Source: Nitrospirota bacterium (lineage in GTDB: Bacteria > JACPQY01). Taken from it: DNA of 64,000 nt. The notes below the pieces were generated by a model, which was not told the DNA's origin, did no database searches, and was given only the letters and a program-made list of their open reading frames with translations. Each line of letters opens with the position of its first letter. The first letter of the stretch is position 1. Shown piece after piece: positions 26,308 through 35,070 of the stretch. The DNA lies in the NCBI GenBank assembly GCA_016180645.1, contig JACPAV010000011.1, forward strand, positions 62,001 to 126,000. The letters run 5' to 3'. A program made the translations under genes and the position numbers.

Positions 26308-27771
26308 CTATCGCGCGGACTCATTGACAATCGACAGGCTCACCCTGTCTCCCTTTCTTGAGCGGATGGAGATCCGCGCCGAGTCCGAGCTCCAATCGAA
26401 GCTTTTTCCACCTGCGTCGACGATCGGCGACCACGAAGCCGGAACACGCACCACCGTCTCGCCCCCACCGTCATCCTCAACTTTCATGTCAAACCGTCGA
26501 GATGGCGAATCGTACGACAGGTGGACGATCGGTCCAGCCGATGCCGCCGGGTACGGCCTTTCGATCATCCGCCGTGCCCAAGCCCCAGCGGTGCCGTCAC
26601 GTAGCGAAATGAAGTCCTCGGGAATGCTCGAGTAGTTCCAAATCGACCACCCGGCCTTATATTCATCGAACAGCGCGAGCATCTGCTCCAGGAATTCTCC
26701 CCCACGCGCCGTTTCATAGTCCGCCGTCCACACACCGCTCCACTCTCCGACCCACAGCGGCACACCCAGCCGATTCGATTCGGTGACCAGCGCCGCGACG
26801 CCGCGCCGCAAGCGGGCCGTGTCACCGTCGTAGGCCGTCTTCGCCGTGACGACAGGATCATAGAAATGCGGGGCGAACATGAATCCGGGGCCTCCCGGCG
26901 GTTCCATCGCCGTGGGGAAACCGTCGGCACCCAGCACGTTCGTCCGCATCGCGTTCGGCTCAAAGAAGACGATTCCTTCGGGGTCCTCCGCGTGAATCGC
27001 TTCGGCCAGAGCGGCCGTGAACGGCTGAAAGAATTGCCGGTCGAATCTTGAAAGATCGAGAAACAAGGATCCCGGGAACGGTTCATTCATGAGGTCGTAT
27101 CCGATCACGTTGGAATGATGTTTGGCCCGTTGGACAACCCCGCGCCAGGCTTCCCGGTACCGATCCTGAATTCCCTCCGTGTTCCTCCAGAAGTTGTCGA
27201 AGGCACGCTGCACCGCCGGTTGGGCATAGTTCAGATACCATTCGGAGGAAGGCGAATACGCCAGACCCTCGTCCAGGATCGCCCATTCCGGCGCGCCGTC
27301 GCCGCCGAACCGTCGGGCATACACATCCTGGTGCATGTCGACGATGACGTACAACCCGGCCTGGTCCGCCCAGTCGATGAGCTGCTCCAGTCGATCGAGG
27401 TAGGCCGTGTCGTATTCGCCGCGGCGGGGTTCCACCGCCTCCCAGACGATGAGCAGCCGAACGGAATTCATGCCCCAGCCAGAGATTTCCCGGAAGGTTG
27501 CAGGCGAAAGCCATGAGGGGAAGAACGATCCGGACGAATCCGGCCTCTTATGCTCGTCGCTGAGATTGATTCCCCTCAGAAGAATGACGCGGTCGTCCCG
27601 ATCGCGGAGCCATGGACCGTCCGTAACGTATCGATTGGATCGGGGTGAGACATCCTCGCAAGAGCATAGGAACGCAAGGACAACGGCCAGCCGGAAAATG
27701 TTCGTCGAAGATGGAGACGGGGCGCTTTGAGCGGCCGGAGAAACGGAAGTCGGGGCTACCGCCCTTTCCAC
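26308..27771 (-). CDS. GH5 endoglycoceramidase-like lipoprotein
   Basis: This glycoside hydrolase of family 5 has about 487 residues. The acid/base Glu is in GYDLMNEPFPG and the nucleophile Glu in VGEWSG. DMHQDVYARRFGGDGAPEW and FFEPNAMRTNV are close to signatures of endoglycoceramidases, which release glycans from glycosphingolipids. A lipobox (FLCSC, Cys about 38 of the chosen form) indicates a lipid-anchored exported enzyme. No ATG lies between the signal peptide and the upstream gene; a GTG at 27771, overlapping the enoyl-CoA hydratase 3' end by 16 nt, is the best start, but it lacks a ribosome site. Downstream of fatty-acid oxidation genes, it may provide lipid chains for that pathway (inference). 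Confidence 0.8.
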   Translation of the reverse strand: MERAVAPTSVSPAAQSAPSPSSTNIFRLAVVLAFLCSCEDVSPRSNRYVTDGPWLRDRDDRVILLRGINLSDEHKRPDSSGSFFPSWLSPATFREISGWGMNSVRLLIVWEAVEPRRGEYDTAYLDRLEQLIDWADQAGLYVIVDMHQDVYARRFGGDGAPEWAILDEGLAYSPSSEWYLNYAQPAVQRAFDNFWRNTEGIQDRYREAWRGVVQRAKHHSNVIGYDLMNEPFPGSLFLDLSRFDRQFFQPFTAALAEAIHAEDPEGIVFFEPNAMRTNVLGADGFPTAMEPPGGPGFMFAPHFYDPVVTAKTAYDGDTARLRRGVAALVTESNRLGVPLWVGEWSGVWTADYETARGGEFLEQMLALFDEYKAGWSIWNYSSIPEDFISLRDGTAGAWARRMIERPYPAASAGPIVHLSYDSPSRRFDMKVEDDGGGETVVRVPASWSPIVDAGGKSFDWSSDSARISIRSRKGDRVSLSIVNESAR

Positions 27772-28541
27772 TGCGGTGGACGTTTCTGGAAAAACGCCAT
27801 GACGCCTTCGATCATGTCTTCCGTCAGTCCATTCACGGTGAGCACACCATTCAGATACTCGAGCGCCTCGGAAAGATGCATTTCGCTCATTGTGTAGAAC
27901 GCGCGGCGGCCAAGCCGGAGGATCGCCGGACTTTTGCTCTTCAATTTCCCGGTGAGTTCGTTCACCGCCTGGTCCAATTCCGCTTTTGGAACGACCCGAT
28001 TGATCAGCCCGATGCGGTGGGCTTCCTGGGCGTTGATGCGGTCGCCCGTCAACAGCAACTCGAGGCAGGCTTTTCGAGGAACGTTCCGGGCAATCGTTGC
28101 CATGATCACGTAAGGAAACAGGCCGATATTGATCTCCGGGGTTCCAAACTCCGCCGTATCGGCCGCGATGATCAGATCGCATCCCAGCATGAGTCCGAGG
28201 CCGCCGGCCAGGGCGTGACCATTGACACGCCCCACAATCGGTTTCCCCAGTCCGGCCATCACGCGGAAGAGGTCCGCGAACTGCCGGCTGCCCTCGAAGC
28301 GCGCCAAAGGACCCGTGTCCTCCGCCTGGGCGCCCCCGCCCATGAGGTCGGCCCCCGCGCAGAAGGCCTTGTCGCCCGCTCCGGTCAGGACGACGACAAT
28401 CGTGGCCTGATCCTGGTCGGCCTCCCGAAACGCCAGGTGGAGATCCTTGATGACCTGCGGGGAGATGGAGTTTCGTTTTTCCGGACGGTTGATCGTGAGG
28501 GTACGAACGCCGTCCGCCTGCGAAACGAGTAGCGTCTCCAA
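27756..28541 (-). CDS. Enoyl-CoA hydratase/isomerase family protein
   Basis: This crotonase-fold protein has 261 residues. The oxyanion-hole segments AFCAGADLMGGG (about 65) and ALAGGLGLMLGCD (about 110) are present. In the active-site helix the usual acidic residues are partly retained (FGTPEINIGLFP has Glu at the position of one catalytic Glu). The enzyme hydrates or isomerises an enoyl-CoA. It starts 32 nt downstream of the acyl-CoA dehydrogenase gene, so the two steps of beta-oxidation are probably transcribed together from the promoter at 29947. Confidence 0.88.
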   Translation of the reverse strand: METLLVSQADGVRTLTINRPEKRNSISPQVIKDLHLAFREADQDQATIVVVLTGAGDKAFCAGADLMGGGAQAEDTGPLARFEGSRQFADLFRVMAGLGKPIVGRVNGHALAGGLGLMLGCDLIIAADTAEFGTPEINIGLFPYVIMATIARNVPRKACLELLLTGDRINAQEAHRIGLINRVVPKAELDQAVNELTGKLKSKSPAILRLGRRAFYTMSEMHLSEALEYLNGVLTVNGLTEDMIEGVMAFFQKRPPQWKGR

Positions 28542-28573
28542 CTTTGCCTTCTCTCAGGCCCGTCCGGTCCGGA

Positions 28574-29872
28574 TCAGGCGTCCTCTTTACGAGGCGCCGA
28601 GCCGTCGATGGTCACCTCGTACCCGTACTCGCGAGCCAGGTCCTTCACCACGTTCAGGAGCTGGATTTCGCTCGTCCCTCCGCCGATCTGGAGGAGCTTC
28701 GCATCGCGCGCCAGCAGTTCCACGTGATACTCCCTCATGTATCCGTTGCCTCCCATGAGCTGCACCGCCTCCATCGCCACCTCCACGCAGGCGGCACTGG
28801 CATAGTACTTTGCGGCGCAGGCTTCCTTCCAACCCTTCCTCTTGTTCATCTTGAGCCAGATTTGCTTGAAGAGGAGATTCTTCACATTTTCGTAGTGCAC
28901 GTACATCTTCGCGATCTTTTCCTGGATGAGCTGGAATTCGATAATGGGTTTTCCCCACTGCTTCCGGTTGATCGCGTATTTGATGCTGTCCTCGAGACAC
29001 CGCTCGATGATCCCGAGGGCCATCGTGGGCGTCCCTTCCCGTTCGCCTGCGAAGACGTCCTTCGACTGTTCGCGGGCGGACGTTTCTTCCCCTCCCAGGA
29101 GTTGATCCTTGGGCACCCGCACGTTATCCAGAAAAACATCGCCCGTCGGCGAGGCTTTCATCCCCATTTTGTGCATGGGCTTGCTCACCGTAAGGCCCGC
29201 GATGTCTTTTTCCATCACGAACGGAAAGATCAGCCGTTTGTCCTTCTTCATCTCCTTGCCGCGGTCCATCTTCGCGTAGATCACAAAGATGTCCGCGTAG
29301 GGCGCGTTTGTGATGAAGGTCTTGGATCCGTTGAGGATGTAGTGATCGCCATCCGGCACCGCGCTGGTCTTGAGGGCGTAGGCGTCCGATCCCGAATCCG
29401 GCTCCGTCATCCCCCAGCATCCAATCTTTTCGAAGGTCATGACCGGCAGGCCGTACTTTCGTTTCTGCTCCGGCGTTCCCTTCGCCATGATGGATCCGCC
29501 GCACAGACCGATCGACGCCCCCAACGTCATCGTGAAACCGGGATTCACGCGGGAGAGCTCCTTGCCGAAGATGGCCCCGATGTAAGGGTCGCCGCCGCCG
29601 AACGCGGAATCCATCTTTCCGTTCTTCTCTTTCAGCTTTTTCTCGAAGCCGGCTTTCACCATCTCCGGAATGCCGAAGGTGTTCGCCAGTTTCCGGATGA
29701 GTTCGAACGGAAGGATCTTCCCGTCGTCCATCTCCGCGTTGTGCGGCTCGATCTCCTTCTGACAATACTCCCGGAACATCTTCTCCACCGTTCGATGGGG
29801 TTCCGCGAAATCGAAAAGCGACGGAAGCAGGTCGCCGAATGGGCCCGGCGCGGCGCTGGTTTCGGTGCTCAT
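28574..29872 (-). CDS. Acyl-CoA dehydrogenase
   Basis: This acyl-CoA dehydrogenase has 432 residues and a complete three-domain layout. The FAD-contact motif WGMTEPDSGSDA is near 155, LNGSKTFITNA near 185, and a C-terminal GGTSEIQLLNVV segment is typical of the family. FAD-dependent alpha-beta dehydrogenation of an acyl-CoA is expected, with electrons going to ETF. It is the first gene of a unit with the enoyl-CoA hydratase and is driven by a near-consensus promoter that overlaps two tandem operators, so it is probably repressed when substrate is absent. Confidence 0.9.
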   Translation of the reverse strand: MSTETSAAPGPFGDLLPSLFDFAEPHRTVEKMFREYCQKEIEPHNAEMDDGKILPFELIRKLANTFGIPEMVKAGFEKKLKEKNGKMDSAFGGGDPYIGAIFGKELSRVNPGFTMTLGASIGLCGGSIMAKGTPEQKRKYGLPVMTFEKIGCWGMTEPDSGSDAYALKTSAVPDGDHYILNGSKTFITNAPYADIFVIYAKMDRGKEMKKDKRLIFPFVMEKDIAGLTVSKPMHKMGMKASPTGDVFLDNVRVPKDQLLGGEETSAREQSKDVFAGEREGTPTMALGIIERCLEDSIKYAINRKQWGKPIIEFQLIQEKIAKMYVHYENVKNLLFKQIWLKMNKRKGWKEACAAKYYASAACVEVAMEAVQLMGGNGYMREYHVELLARDAKLLQIGGGTSEIQLLNVVKDLAREYGYEVTIDGSAPRKEDA

Positions 29873-29919
29873 GGGTATTCCCCCTTCAAGGCTTTGGACT
29901 TCCCTCCCGATATTTGAGT

Positions 29920-29954
29920 TTCTACCATAGTAGAGAGTCTTCTATCATAGTAAA
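29920..29954. promoter_or_regulatory. Twin operators in acyl-CoA dehydrogenase promoter
   Basis: TTCTACCATAGTAGA (29920-29934) and TTCTATCATAGTAAA (29940-29954) are two pseudo-palindromic copies exactly 20 bp apart, about two helical turns. The second covers the -10 element and the first lies just downstream of the predicted transcription start. This fits a repressor of the TetR or GntR type binding cooperatively. Confidence 0.65.
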
Positions 29955-29975
29955 AAATGCCGGCCGCCCTGTCAA
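29947..29975 (-). promoter_or_regulatory. Sigma-70-type promoter of acyl-CoA dehydrogenase unit
   Basis: On the minus strand TTGACA (29975-29970), a 17-bp spacer and TACTAT (29952-29947). The predicted start is near 29940, giving a leader of about 70 nt. Confidence 0.7.
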
Positions 29976-29997
29976 GCTGAAATTGACGCGCTGCGCC

Positions 29998-30050
29998 ATG
30001 ATCCCATAGCCGTTCCATTCGCCGTACCCGAAGCGGAGCGGAGGGTGGTG
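29998..30050. repeat. Interspersed repeat, copy 1
   Basis: About 53 bp containing TTCCATTCGCCGTACCCG and AAGCGGAGCGGAGGG. A closely similar sequence (38976-39030) occurs inside the ttuA coding region, so this is a mobile or dispersed repeat family. Here it lies in the gap between two genes. Confidence 0.6.
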
Positions 30051-30061
30051 CGCCAAAGTCA

Positions 30062-30865
30062 TCACCCCCCCATCAGGGCCGCAAACGAGCCCGATCCGAC
30101 CAGGCTCTGGCCCCCATCGCACACGAGAACGGCGCCGGTGATATACGCCGCCGCCTCGGACGAGAGGAAGAGGGCCAGATCGGCAATTTCGTCTTTGGTG
30201 GCATAGCGCCTCAGCGGAATGCTCGCCGCCAACTTCTGCTTGGATTCCTCCGTGGGCGTCAGCCGCTTCATTCCTTCCGTGTCGTCGACAGGTCCAGGCG
30301 AAACACAGTTGAGCCGAACTCCGGCCGGACCCCATTCGAGGGCCAGAACCTTGATCGTGAGGTCGATTCCGGCCTTGGCGGCACAAACATGGGCCTGGAG
30401 GGGAACCGGCATGAAAGCGTGGGTGGCGGAAATGGCGACCACGGACGCGCCCGGTTTGCGCAGGTGCTCGAACACGGCCCGACACGTATTGAACGTGCCC
30501 AGCAGGTCGATGTCCACCACCGTCTTGAACCCATTGGAGGAAATCCCCAGCGCGGGCGCGGGAAAGTTTCCGGCGGCGCCACAGACAACGGCATCTATCT
30601 CGCCGAATGCATCACGAACCTTCTTGATGGATTCCTCCATGGCGGGGTACTGGCGGACGTCCGCCGCCGCTCCCATCGCTGTCCCCTTTCTCGCCTTGAT
30701 CGCCGCGCACGCCTGGTCCAAACGCTCCTGCCTCCGTCCCACCAGGGCGACCTTCGCCCCTTGCTCCGCAAACCGCTCGGCAATCCGAAGGCCGATCCCA
30801 CTTCCGCCTCCTGTGATCAGGACGACTTTGTTCTTGAATAGTTGCTCTCTGAAGATATTCGACAT
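30062..30865 (-). CDS. SDR, 2,4-dienoyl-CoA reductase-like
   Basis: This short-chain dehydrogenase/reductase has 267 residues. The cofactor motif TGGGSGIG is near 20. FKTVVDIDLLGTFN and CVSPGPVDDTEGMKRL closely resemble the peroxisomal type of 2,4-dienoyl-CoA reductase. The standard Tyr-xxx-Lys pair is altered (VCAAK, no Tyr), which is also a feature of dienoyl-CoA reductases. AAGGAGG lies 8 nt before the ATG at 30865. It follows the dienoyl-CoA isomerase gene by 41 nt, and together they complete the reductase-dependent oxidation of unsaturated fatty acids. Confidence 0.85.
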   Translation of the reverse strand: MSNIFREQLFKNKVVLITGGGSGIGLRIAERFAEQGAKVALVGRRQERLDQACAAIKARKGTAMGAAADVRQYPAMEESIKKVRDAFGEIDAVVCGAAGNFPAPALGISSNGFKTVVDIDLLGTFNTCRAVFEHLRKPGASVVAISATHAFMPVPLQAHVCAAKAGIDLTIKVLALEWGPAGVRLNCVSPGPVDDTEGMKRLTPTEESKQKLAASIPLRRYATKDEIADLALFLSSEAAAYITGAVLVCDGGQSLVGSGSFAALMGG

Positions 30866-30906
30866 GGGAATTCCTCCTTCGAATTGGATGGATGGTGAAA
30901 GGACGG

Positions 30907-31725
30907 CTATTCGCCCTTGAACAGTGGCGGGCGCCGTTCCATGAAAGCAGCCACGGCCTCCCCGAAATCCTGCGATTGCAGGAAAGCCGCGTTCCAGACG
31001 GCCACGTAGCGCAAACCTTCCTCGACGGACTTTCCAGCGCACTCGTTCATCACGCGCTTGACCCCCTGAACCACCAGCGGCGGATTGGCGGCGATCCCAC
31101 CGGCCATCTCGCGCGCGCCCTCGAGCAGCTTCTCGGGCGTCTCGAACACTTCACTCACCAGGCCCATCCCACTCGCGCGGCTCGCATCGATGTCCTTGGC
31201 CGTCAACGCGAGTTCCCTGGTGTTCCCCTCTCCGATGATCCGTGGAAGTCGCTGAAGGCTTCCGATATCCGCCACCATCGCCATCCGGGCTTCCCGGAGA
31301 CTGAACTTGGCATCCGACGAACACAGCCGGACATCGCAGGCCGCAATCAGATCAAGACCGCCCCCCACGCACCAGCCGCTCACCGCCGCAATCACAGGCT
31401 TCCGGCACTCGGCTACGCGGCTGACGGATCTCTGCATCTCCAGGATGAGGTCCAGGAATCGCGTCCGCGAGGCCGCCAGATTGTCCCCGGCAAAATGCGC
31501 CCCCAATTCCCCCATCATCGCTTTCAAGTCCAATCCGTAGCTGAAGTGGCCGCCGTCCCCTCGCACGATCACCACCCGGACGGCCGGATCGCGATCGAAT
31601 TCCTCGAAGACTTGTGGCAGCTCCTTCCAGAAGTCGGGGCCCATCGCGTTTCCTTTCCCGGGACCCGTCAGGATGACTTCTGCGACACCCTTGTCCTGCT
31701 CCAGCCTGAGAGAACGAAACGCCAC
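30907..31725 (-). CDS. Delta3,5-delta2,4-dienoyl-CoA isomerase-like crotonase
   Basis: This crotonase-family protein has 272 residues. The N-terminal KGNAMGPDFWKELPQVFEEF and FSYGLDLKAM match the ECH1 (dienoyl-CoA isomerase) subgroup rather than ordinary enoyl-CoA hydratases. In EARMAMVADIG the Glu and the Asp eight residues later correspond in spacing to the catalytic pair of ECH1. LQRLPRIIGEGNTRELALTA is also subgroup-like. It would move conjugated double bonds of 3,5-dienoyl-CoA into the 2,4 position for the reductase encoded next. It starts 8 nt after the peroxiredoxin gene. Confidence 0.85.
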   Translation of the reverse strand: MAFRSLRLEQDKGVAEVILTGPGKGNAMGPDFWKELPQVFEEFDRDPAVRVVIVRGDGGHFSYGLDLKAMMGELGAHFAGDNLAASRTRFLDLILEMQRSVSRVAECRKPVIAAVSGWCVGGGLDLIAACDVRLCSSDAKFSLREARMAMVADIGSLQRLPRIIGEGNTRELALTAKDIDASRASGMGLVSEVFETPEKLLEGAREMAGGIAANPPLVVQGVKRVMNECAGKSVEEGLRYVAVWNAAFLQSQDFGEAVAAFMERRPPLFKGE

Positions 31726-31733
31726 AGGATCCG

Positions 31734-32288
31734 CTACAGGGAGGCCAGCACTTCCTCGAAGTGGCCGTGAACTTTCACCTGCGGGAAGATCTTCGCGATA
31801 GTGCCGTTCCGATCAATGATGAAGGTGGATCGGACAATGCCCATGAACGTCCGGCCGTAGAGCGACTTTTCCTTCCACACGCCGTAGGCCTCGAGGACTT
31901 TCTTCTCGGGATCGCTGAGGAGAGAGAAATTCAAATGATATTTCTGCTTGAAGTTTCGGTGCGTGTCCACGGAATCGGCACTCATCCCTACCACCACGGC
32001 ACCCCGCTTTTCCAATTCGGCGTGTCCGTCCCGGAAGGAGCACGCCTCAATGGTACAGCCGGGAGTATTGTCCTTCGGATAAAAATAAAGAACGACCTTT
32101 CTTCCTTTGAGGTCGGAGAGGCCGATTTCATGGCCGTTGTCGCTCGCCAGGCGAAAATCGGGAGCCGGCTGGCCGGCTTGGAGTCCGGAGGGAACCGCCG
32201 ACGCCGTCTTTCTTGAGACTCTCCGCTTCCGGGACCGCGATCCGGATTTCTTGCCGGCCTTGGACTTCTTGCTTGCGGTTCTTGCCAT
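31734..32288 (-). CDS. bcp: Peroxiredoxin, Bcp/PrxQ type
   Basis: This thiol peroxidase has 184 residues. The peroxidatic and resolving cysteines are in TPGCTIEACSFRD, five residues apart as in PrxQ enzymes. KVVLYFYPKDNTPGC precedes them. An unusual N-terminal extension of about 35 residues is almost entirely Lys, Arg, Ser and Ala, so it may bind nucleic acid or the membrane surface. GGAGG lies 9 nt upstream of the ATG. It leads the unit with the dienoyl-CoA isomerase and reductase, which suggests protection from peroxide made during lipid oxidation. Confidence 0.88.
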   Translation of the reverse strand: MARTASKKSKAGKKSGSRSRKRRVSRKTASAVPSGLQAGQPAPDFRLASDNGHEIGLSDLKGRKVVLYFYPKDNTPGCTIEACSFRDGHAELEKRGAVVVGMSADSVDTHRNFKQKYHLNFSLLSDPEKKVLEAYGVWKEKSLYGRTFMGIVRSTFIIDRNGTIAKIFPQVKVHGHFEEVLASL

Positions 32289-32312
32289 GCGCCTACCCCT
32301 CCGAAGCGGTCA

Positions 32313-32324
32313 TTCCTATAGGAA
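32313..32324. promoter_or_regulatory. Perfect 12-bp palindrome upstream of bcp
   Basis: TTCCTATAGGAA lies 25 nt before the peroxiredoxin start, in the divergent gap with the GH94-like gene. It could be an operator, and TATAGG on the minus strand may be a -10 element. No -35 at standard spacing is evident. Confidence 0.35.
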
Positions 32325-32378
32325 ACCGGAAAGCACTCCCGTTGTCAAGAAACCCCGGAGGTCGGAAATGCGCGTCTC

Positions 32379-32407
32379 CTGAAAACCGAGTCGACATCCT
32401 GTAGGAT
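32379..32407 (+). promoter_or_regulatory. Promoter of GH94-like gene (leaderless type, weak -35)
   Basis: CTGAAA, a 17-bp spacer and TGTAGGAT (extended -10) are followed by 6 nt and the GTG at 32414. The -10 is good; the -35 is poor. Confidence 0.4.
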
Positions 32408-32413
32408 ACCGCC

Positions 32414-34921
32414 GTGCCTTCTCTGCCCCCCTCCGGTCGCAAGCGCCGTCCACGGAGATTTTTCCTCCGCGCTGCTGCCGTCGCCACGTGCATCTCCATG
32501 GCGCACTGTGCCTCCAGGGCCGAGAAGAATCCCGATGGAACCGTGTACGGCCAATGGTTCGAGGCGGGTGGCGAACCGCGTTTCCATTACGTAGGACCCG
32601 TGGTCAGCCCCCAGATTACAACCCAAGGAGAGGCTTCCGTGCCTCTTCAACTGTTCGGTAACGACGCATGGTCGGCTTTCGCCGACACACGCGGCCGGGT
32701 TGGTTTCTTCCTTAGGACGGGCGGCCCCATGTGGCTGGGCCACCCGAATCCGGATCGGGGCCGGCCCGGCTCAGGCTGGGGGACATGGACCGACTCGACA
32801 GGAGCTCGCATCGCACGGCGGGACGCCGAACCGAAGCCCGGCGCCGCCGTCTTCACCCACCGCTCCGTGTCGTTTGAGTCGAATTCCGACGGCCTCCACG
32901 TCACGCAATCGCTCCACTTCCCAGCCGGAGTCGAGTTGGCGGCCGAGAAAGAAGTTCGAATCGAACAAACGCCCAACCGGCAGGGCACGTGGACCGATGT
33001 CTGGGATCTGACACCGCAGCCGCTCCTCGCCGCGCTGCTGATCGGCGGGAGCATCACCCGATCCGTAGAGGATTCGCGACTCCGGTGGAACAACCGATAC
33101 CGGTTCAACACGAGGCAGGTGGACCGCCGCGAGGTTCGTGTGGATATCGATGCCTTGGAGTCCGAGGCCACCAAACCGCCTGCCGATTTTGGATCCTACC
33201 CAAGGCAGCTTACCCTTCGTTCGCTCGATGCCGACATCGAATCCTTTGAACTGAAACCGCCGCTGGTCATCTCTCTGAACGTACCGACCCCATCAGGTTC
33301 AAGACCGCTCACTCTCCGCTTTCGCCTGGAGGTCACCCCTGCGGGCGGCACGGAGCCCGCTCCCTCGAAAGGACCACGCGGCCCGAGAGATATCGTCGAG
33401 TTTCGGGGACCCGAAGTCCCATCGTGGCTGACACGGGAGATACAGTGGCACAGCGGCCAGATTGCAGCTTCAGCGGCCTACGATGGCGCGTTCCACGAAA
33501 CCTTCGTCGATCAGGGCTCGGCCTATCTCTACCTCCAGGGACTCAGCGGCGCCGTGCGGGACTACGTGCTTCATGCCCTGGCCCTGATCCCCACGCGACC
33601 GGATCTCGCCCGCGGCAATCTGCGCGTGGCGATGCGCTTCACCCAATCGGACGGCCACATCACCTACGGCTCGTTCGGTTTCGGAAACCTGACGGACGCG
33701 GGAATTCGCGACGAGAGCACCGATCTCGATATCTTTCTCCTCTGGGGCCTCGCGCGGTACGTTCTGGAAACGCGCGATTTCGGATTCCTGGACGAGATTG
33801 TCCCGTTCGCGGATAAGGGAGAGTCCACCGTGCGCCACCGTATCGAGCTCGCGTTCAGCCATCTCATGAACGTCACGCAAACCGGGCCCAACGGATGGAT
33901 CCGGGTGGGAACCGGCGATTGGTCGGATGGCATCATTCTGTTCAGCAAAGATCCCATCCTGACCCGCGCGAAAGGAGAATCGTTTTTCAACACAGCCATG
34001 GCGCTCGCCGTGCTTCCCAGGTCCATCGAACTTGTGGGCCAGTGGAATCCGGTGGTGGCCATCGTTGCCCAAAGCTGGCTCGAATCCATGCGCACGGCAG
34101 CCCGATCCGCGTGGAGCGGGCGTTGGTATGTCCGCGGAAGCTTTGGCGATGGAAGTGTCCTTGGGGCGGATCGGATTTTCCTCGAGAGCAACCTGTTTGC
34201 CTTGTGGGCGGGGCTAGGCGATGAAGTTCAACGCGCGACGCTCACTCAGGCTCTGGACGAACAGCTCGATCGCGATGAGCCTCTCGGCGCCCGGAACGTA
34301 TTCCCACCCGCCGAAGTCGCCGGTGAGCTGCTCAAACCGGGGTGGGACGTCAACGGTGGCACGTGGGCCGCGCTGAACGGCCTCCTCGCCCTGGCGTACA
34401 CATCAATCGACCCGCTTCGAGCTTGGAAATCATTCCTTGAAGGCTCGCTCCATCAGCACGAGATCACCTACCCGAATATCTGGTATGGGATCTGGACCGG
34501 ACCGGACAGTTACAATGCGTCCTATGCCGAACGTCCGGGTGAAACATTCGTGCACATCGCCACCTCCATGGCGGATTTTCCCGCGGCCAACATGAATGTT
34601 CACAGCGGCCCACTCATGGCGCTGGACGATCTCGTCGGAATTCAACCGCTGGCCGAAGGGATCCATATCCGTCCCAGCCTTCCACTGAAGGAGTGGAGCT
34701 ATCGGAGCGCCGTGCTTTCAATCCAATGGGGAAAGAATGCCGTTACCCTTGATTACCACTTGGACCATCCATCCACCGATCTTTGGCGGATCACCTATCC
34801 TTCCCATTGGGGGGCTGTCTGCGATCCTTCGGGAAATCGTATCGCGGACGCGGGTCGAGGAGAGGTCGTGATCCCGCTCGAAGAGGCCGAACTTCGCCCC
34901 TGCCCCCAGTCGATTCGATAA
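32414..34921 (+). CDS. Tat-exported GH94-like (alpha/alpha)6-barrel protein
   Basis: This exported protein has 835 residues. The N-terminus has a twin-arginine motif (PRRFFLRAA) before a hydrophobic stretch ending at MAHC, so it is a Tat substrate and may be a lipoprotein. The middle carries beta-sandwich sequence and the C-terminal half has helical-barrel phrases: VDQGSAYLYLQGLSGAVRDY, GTGDWSDGII and NGGTWAALNGLLALAY. The last two match conserved parts of GH94 cellobiose-phosphorylase-like enzymes, with the Asp of DWSDG as the catalytic candidate. Cofactor-free phosphorolysis outside the cytoplasm would be odd, so it may be a hydrolase or carbohydrate-binding homologue. The start is GTG, with no ribosome site but a -10 element 6 nt upstream. 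Confidence 0.75.
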   Translation: MPSLPPSGRKRRPRRFFLRAAAVATCISMAHCASRAEKNPDGTVYGQWFEAGGEPRFHYVGPVVSPQITTQGEASVPLQLFGNDAWSAFADTRGRVGFFLRTGGPMWLGHPNPDRGRPGSGWGTWTDSTGARIARRDAEPKPGAAVFTHRSVSFESNSDGLHVTQSLHFPAGVELAAEKEVRIEQTPNRQGTWTDVWDLTPQPLLAALLIGGSITRSVEDSRLRWNNRYRFNTRQVDRREVRVDIDALESEATKPPADFGSYPRQLTLRSLDADIESFELKPPLVISLNVPTPSGSRPLTLRFRLEVTPAGGTEPAPSKGPRGPRDIVEFRGPEVPSWLTREIQWHSGQIAASAAYDGAFHETFVDQGSAYLYLQGLSGAVRDYVLHALALIPTRPDLARGNLRVAMRFTQSDGHITYGSFGFGNLTDAGIRDESTDLDIFLLWGLARYVLETRDFGFLDEIVPFADKGESTVRHRIELAFSHLMNVTQTGPNGWIRVGTGDWSDGIILFSKDPILTRAKGESFFNTAMALAVLPRSIELVGQWNPVVAIVAQSWLESMRTAARSAWSGRWYVRGSFGDGSVLGADRIFLESNLFALWAGLGDEVQRATLTQALDEQLDRDEPLGARNVFPPAEVAGELLKPGWDVNGGTWAALNGLLALAYTSIDPLRAWKSFLEGSLHQHEITYPNIWYGIWTGPDSYNASYAERPGETFVHIATSMADFPAANMNVHSGPLMALDDLVGIQPLAEGIHIRPSLPLKEWSYRSAVLSIQWGKNAVTLDYHLDHPSTDLWRITYPSHWGAVCDPSGNRIADAGRGEVVIPLEEAELRPCPQSIR

Positions 34922-35070
34922 TGGTGGTCACATGCCAAGGAAGTATCAAAATTGACACTTTTTTTTGCCGAAGTGTAGAGGAGTTACGCCGATTCCGGAA
35001 ATCTCAGAAACGGCGCCACGGATCGGGCGGATCCGCTTGAAAAACACTGCAATTTCAACTAACAAAAGAC

